64,000 nt of DNA, taken from Pseudopedobacter sp037968815 (GTDB taxonomy: Bacteria > Bacteroidota > Bacteroidia > Sphingobacteriales > Sphingobacteriaceae). Each line of letters starts with the position of its first letter. Within the stretch, counting starts at the first letter, position 1. The stretch covers positions 372,001 through 436,000 of the forward strand of contig JBBKWF010000011.1 in the NCBI GenBank assembly GCA_037968815.1, read 5' to 3'. The translations under genes and the position numbers were made by a program. The notes below the pieces were generated by a model. That model was not told the origin of the DNA. It worked only from the letters and a program-made list of their open reading frames with translations, and searched no databases. Positions 8,363-17,248 of this stretch are shown here, piece by piece.

Positions 8363-10924
8363 TTATAAATTGAGAAGAATAATATCATTGTAAACTAGAC
8401 CAGGAAGTACATTAAGAGAATGCTTGTACTCTACACAATATTTATCAAAAGTATGTTTAGATTGACCTTTACGTCCAGTTTTATAAAGCAGGTTACATTT
8501 ATATATAATAGCATTCTCATCTAGTGAGTCATGTAGAAGTATAACCTCCAGAATTCTCAATCTAAAATTATCATCACCTTGTATCTCTTCTTTAGTTAAT
8601 GAAAGGTGTAATATTTTCCCTAATTGAGAAGTAAATTCTGATTTAAATGAATCCACCCATTCATTTTCGATACTTGGAAGTAATTTACCGTTAGCTAATA
8701 AAATAACTTGTTGTATTTTAAATTTATCATACACCCCACTCTTATCTATGTCTTGTAAAGTCGTTAAGACAGTTTGATAGTCACAATTAAACTCTTCTAA
8801 AAGATTTAATATCCAGTGGCTATTCTTATGTTCTATTTCTATCCGGCCTATAGACATTAACAAGACTCTCAATTTTCGCATATTAACACTACGATTATTA
8901 ACAGCTTTTTCTTGAGACATTCCTTCCCAAAAAGTTTGATCTAATATATGAGACGAAACTCCACGATTACCATTTTTAATATTATATAATAAAATGCATA
9001 AAAATAATTGCTTTAGTATAGGGGTTAACTCGCCGCTATGCTCTACACCACTCTTATCAAAAATTTCAAACCTATTAAAAAGGTTTATTCTCAATATATT
9101 TATTGGCAAAGCCAGTTCCTTTACAATTTCAGCAGGTTCTATTAATGCATTAACTTTAACTTTATTTGCCTTATTTGACCTATCATTTTTCCTTTTAGCA
9201 TATATAAAATAAAGAATTACCATTAAAAATAAAATAGCTCCTATTACTTTCCATACATAAAGCCATATGGGACTTTCTGTCTCCTGATATATATCATTCG
9301 ATAAAAATACGGGATAGGCTATACTATAAATATTAACTTCTTGCCTGCCCTTTTCTCCTTTATGAGAAATAACAGCATAAAGTTTTTTGCTTCCCTTATC
9401 ATAAAAAAGGTCGCAATAAGATTCTATATCTAAAAAATTAAAGGGGATTGCATCTGCATAGCTTTGTATTATAGGTTTCGTAGTATTGATATCAAAACCA
9501 TACAAAAATATCTTACTTTTATAATTGAAATTATTATAGCCTAGAACAAGTAACCTATTACTCTTAGCATCTACATGCATAGAATTGCTAAAAACTATAT
9601 TTGGTGTATCTATATTAAGGTCCCAAAGCTTTGTATTCTTCCCAGTCTTAAAGTCAAATTTATATAGATCGTAAAAATTATGAGGAAATTCTTCTTGTCT
9701 ACCTGTTTTACTGCCATAGCCACCTAATAATAGTGCTGTTTGTTTATCTAATAATCCTAACGCACTTAAATATCTCGGATAAACTATAGGATTAAATGAA
9801 TAATTTTTCCATTTAGCGTCGTTTTTATTTAAGTCAAGTTCCATTAAGCCACCATCGTACTTATGGTAACCGTAACCCATTAAAATATTTATTGTGTTAT
9901 TAGTAGTATCTAGAATATGGTTGTGGTGTTGCCTGGAGTCGACCAGTAAAGTAGGCGATCCCGACCATGAGTTAGTCTTAAAAGAAAAATTATAATATGT
10001 TGGACTTTGGCTGGTATAAGATATCAACTCGTCTTTTTTACTATTATAAATAATTTGCCTGGATACTCCTAAATAAGGATTTCCTCCTACAACCTTAACT
10101 GTATCGGTTTTATCATTTAAAATAGAATAAATATAAATATTATCAGTTTCGACTGCAAAAATCCTCCTTTTTAAAGGATCGAATGCTATTTGTGGTGCAG
10201 CATTAAGTGATAGTGATGTTTTTTTTACCCATTTTGCATGTTGATCAATTTCCCAAATAGCATTCTGAACCGTAGCTGAAGTATGCGCAATCTCATCATA
10301 TACTTTCTCTTTATTATGCTTTGCTAAAATCCAATGGTAAAGTACCTCATTCCCTTGTAATAACTTTATATTTCTTAGAGTAATTGGAGGAACTTCTGTT
10401 GTGTGGAAATATTTTGTCTTATTAGCACCAAACAAAAATTCAACATTTTTAAACCCTTTAAACCCTTTATTTAAAAAAATGGCTTTTTGATTTATCTTTA
10501 TTTCGGTATAATCTAAAAAACATTTCACTTCAACATTCATCCAGCTATCAGAAACAATTTGCTTCTTATTAACATACTTTTTTGATGCAATCGACTGTCC
10601 TAAATGATCATTAATTACAAAAGTGAATTCGTTCTCGACTAAGTTTACCAGAAAATCTAAACTTTCCTTTTCATCAACAACCATACGAAAAACGTAACCG
10701 AAAGTTTGAGGCTCCTTTCTTAGCTTTAATTCGAACTTTATAGAAAAACCGTTTTTCAAATTTTTAAATGGCCCGGAAGAACTTAAGTCAAAACTAGTTC
10801 TTTCATCAAGATTATATAAATGTGATTTAAAACTTAAACCATAATGATAGTCGGAAACTTCTTGTGCTATTAAAGAATTATAAAGCAAAAAGCTTGAAAT
10901 AAAACAAAGGATGGCAGATTTCAT
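8363..10924 (-). CDS. Membrane-spanning one-component regulator: LamG/kelch-like sensor with SARP-like output
   Basis: This 853-aa protein has a signal peptide (residues 1-20) and a concanavalin/LamG-like beta domain at about 30-190. A kelch/galactose-oxidase-like region covers about 235-545 (LLGGYGSKTGRQEEF, LLVLGYNNFNYKSK). A single TM helix at about 553-577 (IGAILFLMVILYFIY) is followed by a basic stop-transfer. The cytoplasmic part has a winged-helix-like domain (about 605-700; NNRSVNMRKLRVLL) and a helical BTAD-like tail (LPSIENEWVDSF, YKTGRKGQSKHTFDKY). There is no histidine-kinase or receiver domain. It sits directly upstream of the susC-susD unit on the same strand and is the obvious candidate to sense the glycan and control it. 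Domain calls are by eye; the ligand is unknown. Confidence 0.7.
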   Translation of the reverse strand: MKSAILCFISSFLLYNSLIAQEVSDYHYGLSFKSHLYNLDERTSFDLSSSGPFKNLKNGFSIKFELKLRKEPQTFGYVFRMVVDEKESLDFLVNLVENEFTFVINDHLGQSIASKKYVNKKQIVSDSWMNVEVKCFLDYTEIKINQKAIFLNKGFKGFKNVEFLFGANKTKYFHTTEVPPITLRNIKLLQGNEVLYHWILAKHNKEKVYDEIAHTSATVQNAIWEIDQHAKWVKKTSLSLNAAPQIAFDPLKRRIFAVETDNIYIYSILNDKTDTVKVVGGNPYLGVSRQIIYNSKKDELISYTSQSPTYYNFSFKTNSWSGSPTLLVDSRQHHNHILDTTNNTINILMGYGYHKYDGGLMELDLNKNDAKWKNYSFNPIVYPRYLSALGLLDKQTALLLGGYGSKTGRQEEFPHNFYDLYKFDFKTGKNTKLWDLNIDTPNIVFSNSMHVDAKSNRLLVLGYNNFNYKSKIFLYGFDINTTKPIIQSYADAIPFNFLDIESYCDLFYDKGSKKLYAVISHKGEKGRQEVNIYSIAYPVFLSNDIYQETESPIWLYVWKVIGAILFLMVILYFIYAKRKNDRSNKANKVKVNALIEPAEIVKELALPINILRINLFNRFEIFDKSGVEHSGELTPILKQLFLCILLYNIKNGNRGVSSHILDQTFWEGMSQEKAVNNRSVNMRKLRVLLMSIGRIEIEHKNSHWILNLLEEFNCDYQTVLTTLQDIDKSGVYDKFKIQQVILLANGKLLPSIENEWVDSFKSEFTSQLGKILHLSLTKEEIQGDDNFRLRILEVILLHDSLDENAIIYKCNLLYKTGRKGQSKHTFDKYCVEYKHSLNVLPGLVYNDIILLNL

Positions 10925-11440
10925 TTTTAAATACTATTTCTATTTATGCTTAAATCTAAACTATAAAATTGATTTAATTAGACTCTAACCTGAGTCTTTT
11001 AATTTAGTAATCTCTTAGCTAACATAAAATTCTTTTGTGTCTTTATTCACCACACCGCTAATCCTTTCTCTAAAAACCTTAACCATAACAGATTGTAGAA
11101 CTTCCATCACTACTTTAATAATATCAAATTCAGTCTTTCAGTTAGTACTTCTTATCTTACTAAATACTTATCTGGATAACTTTCAAAAAAGATCTTTAGT
11201 CTATGATTAGGTTTTAAAATCATTAACTTTAATTGCTTAGCAGAATTTCAAAATATAAATTAAAACCTTATTATATATTTATACAAATTGTAAAATTCAC
11301 ATCAAGCAATACTGAAATTCATCTAATCAAGTATGCTATAGTGGAAACTTCTAACATTTCTTGAGAATTTCAAAACCAAAGGAGTTAATCTCTCCGTAGA
11401 TAAAGAGCAATATTAGACACACTATATTTCTTTCAAAGTT

Positions 11441-11463
11441 AGGGTGAGGACACTGGGCTCGAA
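11441..11463 (-). other. tRNA 3'-end-like fragment
   Basis: Read on the minus strand this stretch gives GGTTCGAGCCCAGTG followed by TCCTCACC, which looks like a tRNA T-loop, 3' T-stem strand and 3' acceptor strand. The bases 5' of it do not complete the T-stem (TTCGG where ACTGG would be needed), and no D-arm or anticodon arm precedes it, so it is not a full tRNA. It may be an attachment-site scar from an element that integrated into a tRNA gene, or simply tRNA debris. Confidence 0.35.
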
Positions 11464-11521
11464 CCGAAAACATGCCTTGATTTGCTTTATTCAATGATTT
11501 GAAATCATATAAAAACAAAAA

Positions 11522-11547
11522 TGCCCTTTACGATATCGTAAAGGGCA
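11522..11547 (-). terminator. Rho-independent terminator of tRNA-Asn
   Basis: This is a perfect 26-bp palindrome (TGCCCTTTACGAT and its complement) four bases past the tRNA 3' end. On the minus strand it is followed by TTTTTGTTTT. It is placed to end the tRNA-Asn transcript. Confidence 0.85.
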
Positions 11548-11551
11548 TGAG

Positions 11552-11625
11552 CTCCCAAGCCTGGACTCGAACCAGGGACCCTCTGATTAACAGTCAGATG
11601 CTCTAACCAGCTGAGCTACTTAGGA
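11552..11625 (-). tRNA. tRNA-Asn (anticodon GTT)
   Basis: The minus strand folds as a complete 74-nt cloverleaf. The acceptor TCCTAAG pairs with CTTGGGA with one G-T pair, and the D-arm is GCTC/GAGC. The anticodon stem TCTGA/TCAGA encloses the loop CTGTTAA (anticodon GTT), and the T-arm CCTGG/CCAGG encloses TTCGAGT. The discriminator base is G, and CCA is not encoded. The terminator lies immediately downstream. No perfect Bacteroidota promoter was found upstream, although AACTTTTG at about 11640-11647 (minus strand) is one base off the -7 consensus. Confidence 0.96.
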
Positions 11626-11731
11626 ATTTCTGGTTATTTCAAAAGTTTTTAAGCTTTTACCCTTTCGGGAGTGCAATGTTCGGTATTTTAAATTAAATAT
11701 GCAATATTTGTAAAAAAAAATTGAAAAATTT

Positions 11732-12646
11732 ATGAGCTTAGTTGTTATAGGTACTGTTGCGTTTGACGCTATTGAAACACCTTTTGGAAAGACAGATAAA
11801 ATTGTTGGAGGAGCCGCCACTTATGCTAGTTTGGCAGCATCATACCTTTACAAGAAAACTAAAATTGTTGCTGTTGTAGGCGATGACTTCCACAAAGAGG
11901 ATATCAAAGAAATTGAAAACCACGGCATTAACGTTGAAGGTTTGCAAATTAAAGAGGGTGAAAAGTCTTTCTTTTGGGCAGGTAAATACCATAACGACAT
12001 GAACAGTAGAGATACACTTGCTACTGAGCTTAATGTTTTAGCTGATTTTGATCCAATTATTCCAGAGTCTTACCAAGACTGTGAGTATTTAATGTTAGGC
12101 AACCTTACCCCTCAAATACAGAAAACCGTAATTGAGCGTATGCACAAACGCCCTAAATTGATTGTAATGGACACCATGAACTTTTGGATGGACATTGCAA
12201 TGGATGACTTATTAGAAACGATAAAGCTAGTAGATGTTTTAACCATCAATGATGCGGAAGCTCGTCAACTTTCTGGAGAGTACTCTTTGGTAAAAGCTGC
12301 AAAGAAAATCCTTGAAATGGGCCCTAAGTTCTTAATTATTAAAAAGGGTGAACACGGTGCTTTATTATTCCATGGTGACCAAATATTTTCTGCACCTGCA
12401 TTACCACTTGCAGAGGTTTTTGATCCAACTGGTGCCGGCGATACTTTTGCTGGTGGATTTATAGGTTATTTAGCTAAAGTAGGCACTATCAATTTTTCTA
12501 ATATGAAAAATGCCATCATCTTCGGTTCTGCATTGGCTTCATTTTGTGTAGAGAAATTTGGAACTGAGAGATTAATGAACTTAAGTCAGAAAGAAATTGA
12601 AGCTAGAGTAAAAGAATTTGTGAGCTTAAGTAGCTTTAATATTTAA
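11732..12646 (+). CDS. PfkB-family carbohydrate/nucleoside kinase
   Basis: The 304-aa cytoplasmic protein has the ribokinase fold signatures. The N-terminal substrate-binding glycines lie at about residues 26-30 (KIVGGAATYAS), and the C-terminal PfkB signature DPTGAGDTFAGG is at about 230-241 and includes the catalytic aspartate. These enzymes transfer phosphate from ATP to a sugar or nucleoside hydroxyl. The sequence does not settle the substrate; adenosine-kinase-like and sugar-kinase members look similar here. It is a single-gene unit with a clear terminator downstream and tRNA-Asn divergent upstream. Confidence 0.85.
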   Translation: MSLVVIGTVAFDAIETPFGKTDKIVGGAATYASLAASYLYKKTKIVAVVGDDFHKEDIKEIENHGINVEGLQIKEGEKSFFWAGKYHNDMNSRDTLATELNVLADFDPIIPESYQDCEYLMLGNLTPQIQKTVIERMHKRPKLIVMDTMNFWMDIAMDDLLETIKLVDVLTINDAEARQLSGEYSLVKAAKKILEMGPKFLIIKKGEHGALLFHGDQIFSAPALPLAEVFDPTGAGDTFAGGFIGYLAKVGTINFSNMKNAIIFGSALASFCVEKFGTERLMNLSQKEIEARVKEFVSLSSFNI

Positions 12647-12673
12647 GAAAAATTGATTTTATATAAAATTGAT

Positions 12674-12713
12674 GAAGTCCTGTTGAGTTTTACTTAACAG
12701 GACTTCTTTTTTT
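12674..12713 (+). terminator. Rho-independent terminator after the PfkB kinase
   Basis: A hairpin with stem GAAGTCCTGTTAAG-like arms spans 12674-12706 (one mismatch) and is followed by a run of eight T. It lies 27 bp past the kinase stop. Confidence 0.88.
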
Positions 12714-12814
12714 ATAAATCATTTTTAAACAATCTTAAAATTTTACATAGATTTATACCCTTAAACGTTTGCATTACATTGCTTTCCAGTTATTGCAAAC
12801 TACTACCATAACAT

Positions 12815-15100
12815 ATGTATAAAATTTTATGTAACACTAAATTATACAGGCTTATATGCTCTACATTTTACTGTATATTATTTGTGTGCATAGTTTATAA
12901 TCAAAAATGTTTTGCAAGGTCCTCACAAACAACTGACACCATAAAACTTCAATTAAAGTGGCGTAACCAATTTCAGTTTGCTGGCTATTATGCGGCACAA
13001 ATAAAAGGATATTACGCAGACCAAGGCCTTAAAGTTAAAATATTACCAGGAGGTCCAGATATTTCACCGGTAGACAATGTTGCGATGAAGAAGGCGGATA
13101 TTGGCATATTCGACCCTGGCATCCTACTTAAAAAAAACACAGTTAAAGACTTTGTAGTATTAGCTACTATTATGCAATCATCTGGTTACTGTATTATAAG
13201 TTTAAAGGAAAAGAACATTCTAAAACCTGCTGACCTAATAGGTAAAAAAGTTTTAGTGTCAAGCGATCAAGGCTGGAGTGTTTTTAAAGCCATTCTTTTA
13301 AAGGAAGGGCTTGACCCTGGAAAAGTTAATGTAATTGAGCGTAAACTAGACTCTGAAGAGATCACCGATAACGTTGCAGATGCTGTTGTAACCTATATAA
13401 CTTCGCAACCTCAACGGTTAAAATCTTTAGGCTACCAAATCAACGTTATTAGACCCGAAGAGTATGGTGTCGATTTTTATGGGGACATTCTGTTTACCAC
13501 TAAAGACTTTGCATATCAAAACACTCACATTACTGATGCGTTTATTGAAGCTTCTATGCTTGGATGGAAATATGCGCTAACACATGAAAATGAAATAATT
13601 GATTATATACTTACATTACCAGATGTAAAAGCATACGGTGTTACCCGTGAAAACCTAGAGTACGAAGCTGCCGAAGTGAGAAAGTTGATTATGCCCAATT
13701 TAGTTGAACTTGGGCATACTAACTTAGGTAGGTGGCAGTATATGCTAACATTATTGCAAAAACTTGGCATTGCTGATAAAAACTTTTCACTAAAGAACTT
13801 CATATACGACACTCAGAAAAACCGTTTATCACAGTGGTATTTACCTATCATTTACACTACAATACTTATACTAATAGTAATTGTAGTAATTATGCTAATT
13901 AACTATCAATTACGTCATAGAATAAAAATAAGTACAACTGAACTAAGGAACGAAGTTAAACAACGCGAAATTGCAGAGCAGTTAGCTAACGAAAATAAGG
14001 AACAAATTGAGTTGATTTTAAACAGTTCAAATATTGGGTTATGGGAGTTGGAGGTAAAAAGTAAAAAAACACAGTTTAATCAACAGTTCAAAAAAGTTTT
14101 AGGCTATAGCCCCGAATATTCTTTTTTGGCAAAAGATTTCTTTGAAAAAATACATCCCGAAGACTTAAAGCTTGCAAAAAACCTGTTTAGCACTGAAACT
14201 AGGGATACAAATTCTCAGAAACTTATTCAACTCAGGATTGAGAATGCAAATGGAGAGTACATTCACACCCTTTCATCTTCTAAACTCTTATTTAAAGACG
14301 AACAGCCATTTAAAATATCGGGCATAATACTTAGTATCCAAGAACTAAAGCAGAAAGAGTTTGAAGTTTTGCAAGTATCAGAAGAGCTTAGTCGCCGAAA
14401 TAATGAACTAAAGAAATTCGCTTACATCACCTCGCATAACCTACGAGCGCCAATAGTAAATATCTCTTCACTTTCTGAGATGATTGATAAAAGCTCATTA
14501 AATACGGAAAATGAAATGATATTTGAGAAAATAACATATTCCATTAATAAGCTAGAAAGCACCTTAAATGATTTAGTTGAAGTTGTATCTGATGAAAAAT
14601 CCGGGGACTTTTCATTAGAGAAAATTGATATTGGAGACACCATAGAATTAGTACTTAACAATTTCAAGAACAAGTCTAGTAATTTTAAGGCAGAGGTTAA
14701 TCTTGATTTAAAAATAAATGACCTTACATTTTCCAAGCGTTGCTTTATTAGCATTATCTCTAATTTGCTTAGTAACGCCATAAAATTCAATACAAATCAC
14801 AAAGTGATTATTAATATTGAAACCTTTCAAAATGAAGAAAGCATCATTTTAAAATTTAGCGACAATGGTATTGGGATAGATCTTTCTAAAGATAAAACCA
14901 GAATTTTCGGTCTGTATCATCGTATTAACCCTCAGATAGAAGGAAAAGGCATCGGACTATTTATTGTTAAATCTCATATGGACACATTTAATGGAGAAAT
15001 TGAAATAGAAAGTGAGTTAAATAATGGAACAACATTTATTCTTCACTTCCCAAGTGCAAAGACGATTATGCTACAAATGTCAGATACGAGTAACAATTAA
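12815..15100 (+). CDS. NMT1/THI5-like binding domain fused to PAS histidine kinase
   Basis: The 761-aa protein starts with an export signal and then a periplasmic NMT1/THI5-type substrate-binding domain at about residues 42-310 (IKLQLKWRNQFQFAGYYAAQ, ADIGIFDPGILL). One TM helix lies at about 340-363. The cytoplasmic part has a short coiled coil and a PAS domain (about 395-515; LGYSPEYSFLAKDFFEKIHPED). A HisKA domain carries the phosphoacceptor motif SHNLRAPIVNIS at about residue 540, and an HATPase follows at about 625-750 (SNAIKFN, DNGIGIDL, GKGIGLFIVKSH). It would read a small periplasmic ligand, possibly a pyrimidine- or sulfonate-like compound, and phosphorylate a response regulator. The lone receiver at 15969 is a possible partner, but this is unproven. 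Confidence 0.85.
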   Translation: MYKILCNTKLYRLICSTFYCILFVCIVYNQKCFARSSQTTDTIKLQLKWRNQFQFAGYYAAQIKGYYADQGLKVKILPGGPDISPVDNVAMKKADIGIFDPGILLKKNTVKDFVVLATIMQSSGYCIISLKEKNILKPADLIGKKVLVSSDQGWSVFKAILLKEGLDPGKVNVIERKLDSEEITDNVADAVVTYITSQPQRLKSLGYQINVIRPEEYGVDFYGDILFTTKDFAYQNTHITDAFIEASMLGWKYALTHENEIIDYILTLPDVKAYGVTRENLEYEAAEVRKLIMPNLVELGHTNLGRWQYMLTLLQKLGIADKNFSLKNFIYDTQKNRLSQWYLPIIYTTILILIVIVVIMLINYQLRHRIKISTTELRNEVKQREIAEQLANENKEQIELILNSSNIGLWELEVKSKKTQFNQQFKKVLGYSPEYSFLAKDFFEKIHPEDLKLAKNLFSTETRDTNSQKLIQLRIENANGEYIHTLSSSKLLFKDEQPFKISGIILSIQELKQKEFEVLQVSEELSRRNNELKKFAYITSHNLRAPIVNISSLSEMIDKSSLNTENEMIFEKITYSINKLESTLNDLVEVVSDEKSGDFSLEKIDIGDTIELVLNNFKNKSSNFKAEVNLDLKINDLTFSKRCFISIISNLLSNAIKFNTNHKVIINIETFQNEESIILKFSDNGIGIDLSKDKTRIFGLYHRINPQIEGKGIGLFIVKSHMDTFNGEIEIESELNNGTTFILHFPSAKTIMLQMSDTSNN

Positions 15101-15141
15101 GACAAAACCCAAATATACGTGTTTAAACATGTAAAATTAAT

Positions 15142-15149
15142 TACCTTTG
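15142..15149 (+). promoter_or_regulatory. Bacteroidota -7 element upstream of yceI
   Basis: TACCTTTG matches TAnnTTTG 23 bp before the yceI start codon. A weak -33-like GTTTA lies 16 bp further upstream, so the -7 assignment is firmer than the -33. Confidence 0.55.
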
Positions 15150-15172
15150 ATTCATAAACAAAAAACTAAAAA

Positions 15173-15754
15173 ATGAAAAAGTATTTATTATTAGCACTTA
15201 CTAGTGTTTTTTTTGCATTTACTCCGCCTGTAGAAAATTATAAAGTGGATTTAAATCGTTCAAAAATTGAATGGACTGGAAAAAAAGTTACTGGCCAACA
15301 TACCGGAGAGATAAAATTAGCATCAGGAGAATTAAAAGTAGAAAAGCAAAAACTGACCAGTGGTGTTTTTGAATTAGATATGAATAGCATTACTACTACT
15401 GATTTAACTGGTACAAGTGCTACAAAATTATTAGGCCACTTAAAGTCAGATGATTTTTTCTCGACAGAAGGAAATCCAACTTCAAAGTTTGTGATTACAA
15501 AAGTTGAGCATCAGCAATCGGATAAAGCTCAAATTACGGGTGATCTTACTATTAAAGGTATTACAAATACGTTGACCTTTCCGGCAAGTATCAAACAAAA
15601 AAATGGTGTATTAGTAGCAATTGCTAATGGTGTAAAAGTAGACAGAACCAAGTATAACATTAAATATGGTTCTAAAAACTTTATGTCAGGGTTAGGTGAC
15701 AAAGCTATTGATGACGACTTTGAACTGAATATCAACATAGTTGCAAAAAAGTGA
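15173..15754 (+). CDS. YceI family protein
   Basis: The 193-aa protein has a cleavable signal peptide (MKKYLLLALTSVFFAFTPP) and a YceI lipocalin-like domain. Family features are YKVDLNRSKIEWTGKKVTG near the start, the central HLKSDDFFSTEGNPTSKFV, and ITGDLTIKGITNTLTFP. Members bind isoprenoid-type lipids or act in periplasmic stress, but no specific role can be set here. It has its own promoter and terminator, so it looks like a single-gene unit. Confidence 0.9.
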   Translation: MKKYLLLALTSVFFAFTPPVENYKVDLNRSKIEWTGKKVTGQHTGEIKLASGELKVEKQKLTSGVFELDMNSITTTDLTGTSATKLLGHLKSDDFFSTEGNPTSKFVITKVEHQQSDKAQITGDLTIKGITNTLTFPASIKQKNGVLVAIANGVKVDRTKYNIKYGSKNFMSGLGDKAIDDDFELNINIVAKK

Positions 15755-15789
15755 TTTATCTCTACAAGCAAAAAACAATCATATTAAAC

Positions 15790-15830
15790 AAAATAAAGCC
15801 AAACGTTTTACGCTTGGCTTTATTTTGTTT
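15790..15830 (+). terminator. Terminator after yceI
   Basis: The inverted repeat AAAATAAAGCCAAACG ... GCTTGGCTTTATTTT, with one mismatch, forms a long hairpin with A-rich and T-rich flanks. It lies about 35 bp past the yceI stop and can work on both strands. Confidence 0.8.
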
Positions 15831-15968
15831 ATCTTGCGCTATTAAAGCCTAAGTAAAAGATTCCTAAAAGATTAACAAACACCTTTGTTACAACCAAAAG
15901 CAAAATAAATTGTTTTCATTTGCGTTTTCTTGTAACATATATTAAATATCTACCGTATAAAGTCTATA

Positions 15969-16382
15969 ATGCATAAAGAACATCTACAAATCCTAATTAT
16001 TGATGATGATGAAATCAACAATTTCATCGCGGCTAGATTGATTGATAAAATTGATGTAGCAACGAACATCAACACCCGTCTAAATGGATTAGAAGGCTTA
16101 AATTACATTAAATCTAATCTCGAAAACCAAGAAGTTTTACCCGATATTATCTTTTTGGACATCAATATGCCTATTATGAACGGCTGGGAGTTTTTAGACG
16201 AATTCGAGACCTTGAAGCAAAAGATTAATAAAAGTGTTTGTATCAATATGCTTTCTTCATCTGTTTATAATGATGATATTACAAAAGCACAAACCTACAC
16301 CACGGTAAATAAATTTATATCTAAGCCTTTAACTGTAGATAAAATCAAAGAACTTTATACTTCTTTAAACATTATAGTTTAA
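15969..16382 (+). CDS. Stand-alone response regulator receiver
   Basis: The 137-aa protein consists of a single receiver domain. It has the acidic cluster IIDDDEIN near the start, phosphoacceptor Asp64 in FLDINMP, a conserved Ser in the MLSSS segment and the Lys of FISKPLT. There is no output domain, so it may act by protein-protein contact or as a phosphorelay intermediate. The nearest kinase is the NMT1-fused histidine kinase about 0.9 kb upstream on the same strand, separated by yceI and its terminator. The last 11 bp overlap the end of the convergent MBL gene. Confidence 0.88.
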   Translation: MHKEHLQILIIDDDEINNFIAARLIDKIDVATNINTRLNGLEGLNYIKSNLENQEVLPDIIFLDINMPIMNGWEFLDEFETLKQKINKSVCINMLSSSVYNDDITKAQTYTTVNKFISKPLTVDKIKELYTSLNIIV

Positions 16383-17148
16383 CCTCATTCACAATTATTG
16401 CGTCATCTTTTAAGGCAACTTTAGCAATAGACCTAGCTTTTGCATGGTAAAACAAACAAGTCCAGTTGCCTTCAACAGCTTGTTTTCCATATTCAACTCT
16501 TAATTCCATTGCTTTTCTTCCGTCCAAATCGTATTTAGCAATAAACTTACGTTGTAATTGTTCCGGCTCTGGCACAATATCGGCTCCAAAGAAAACGTGT
16601 TCCCCGTCTTCTTCTATATGAAAAACCTGGTGAAACTCTGTATGTCCGCCGGTAATCTCATAACTTATTTCGTCATTAATTTTACCGTCTCCTTCTAAAA
16701 AGATAATCTGTCCTGAACGCTGTACTACATCAAAAATTTCCGTTTTATAGGATTTTGAAATATTACTATAAGCGTTTTCCCACTCTCCTCTTTGTATATA
16801 ATAATCTGCGTTAGGAAAACTAACACGCACACTTCCATCTTTAACTTGAACCATTCCGCCGCTATGGTCAAAATGTAAATGCGACATTAAAACTTTGGTA
16901 ACATCATCAACAGTATAACCTGCTTTTTTAATATTTTCATGTAATATCAAATTGCCCGCATCATCATTATAGCCTAAGCCAGTATCAAACAAAATCAAAT
17001 CATTTTTAGTTTCTACCAAAAACGGCTGGATATACACAAACAGCGAAGCTGGACGGTCACTAGTTTTATCAACATCAGGGTTAAATGGAATAAATTTTTT
17101 AGAAGCATCTACAGAATAAGATCCTTCAAGTAAGGCTACAACTCTCAA
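16372..17148 (-). CDS. MBL-fold metallo-hydrolase
   Basis: This is a 258-aa metallo-beta-lactamase-fold hydrolase with the dinuclear metal motif HLHFDHSGG at residues 90-98 and further ligands in GGHTEFHQ and FFGADIVPE. The lack of a signal peptide suggests a cytoplasmic enzyme. The pattern with DTGLGYNDDAG resembles N-acyl homoserine lactonase-like or general MBL hydrolases, but the substrate cannot be read from sequence. It is divergent from recJ and overlaps the receiver gene by 11 bp at its 3' end. Confidence 0.87.
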   Translation of the reverse strand: MRVVALLEGSYSVDASKKFIPFNPDVDKTSDRPASLFVYIQPFLVETKNDLILFDTGLGYNDDAGNLILHENIKKAGYTVDDVTKVLMSHLHFDHSGGMVQVKDGSVRVSFPNADYYIQRGEWENAYSNISKSYKTEIFDVVQRSGQIIFLEGDGKINDEISYEITGGHTEFHQVFHIEEDGEHVFFGADIVPEPEQLQRKFIAKYDLDGRKAMELRVEYGKQAVEGNWTCLFYHAKARSIAKVALKDDAIIVNEVKL

Positions 17149-17248
17149 ATCGGAAAAATAAAATAAATAAAACCCAGTAAATTGCTGATCTTGTATTGTT
17201 GAACACCTACATTAAAATGTATATTTACGGGTGATTCAAAGCAAATAT

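Larger units (their letters stand above)
10925..11551. other. Gene-poor eroded spacer
   Basis: About 630 bp between the regulator start and tRNA-Asn has no credible ORF on either strand. On the minus strand, 11060-11220 reads as short protein-like fragments broken by several stops (for example IFFESYPDKYLV), consistent with a decayed gene that I could not name. The right part carries a tRNA 3'-end-like fragment (11441-11463) and the tRNA-Asn terminator. The regulator promoter should lie near 10925-11000, but no convincing element was seen. Confidence 0.4.

Noticed and set aside
14422..14790. Minus-strand open frame of 122 aa
   Set aside because: It is antisense to the HisKA/HATPase part of the NMT1-fused kinase and shows no independent signals.
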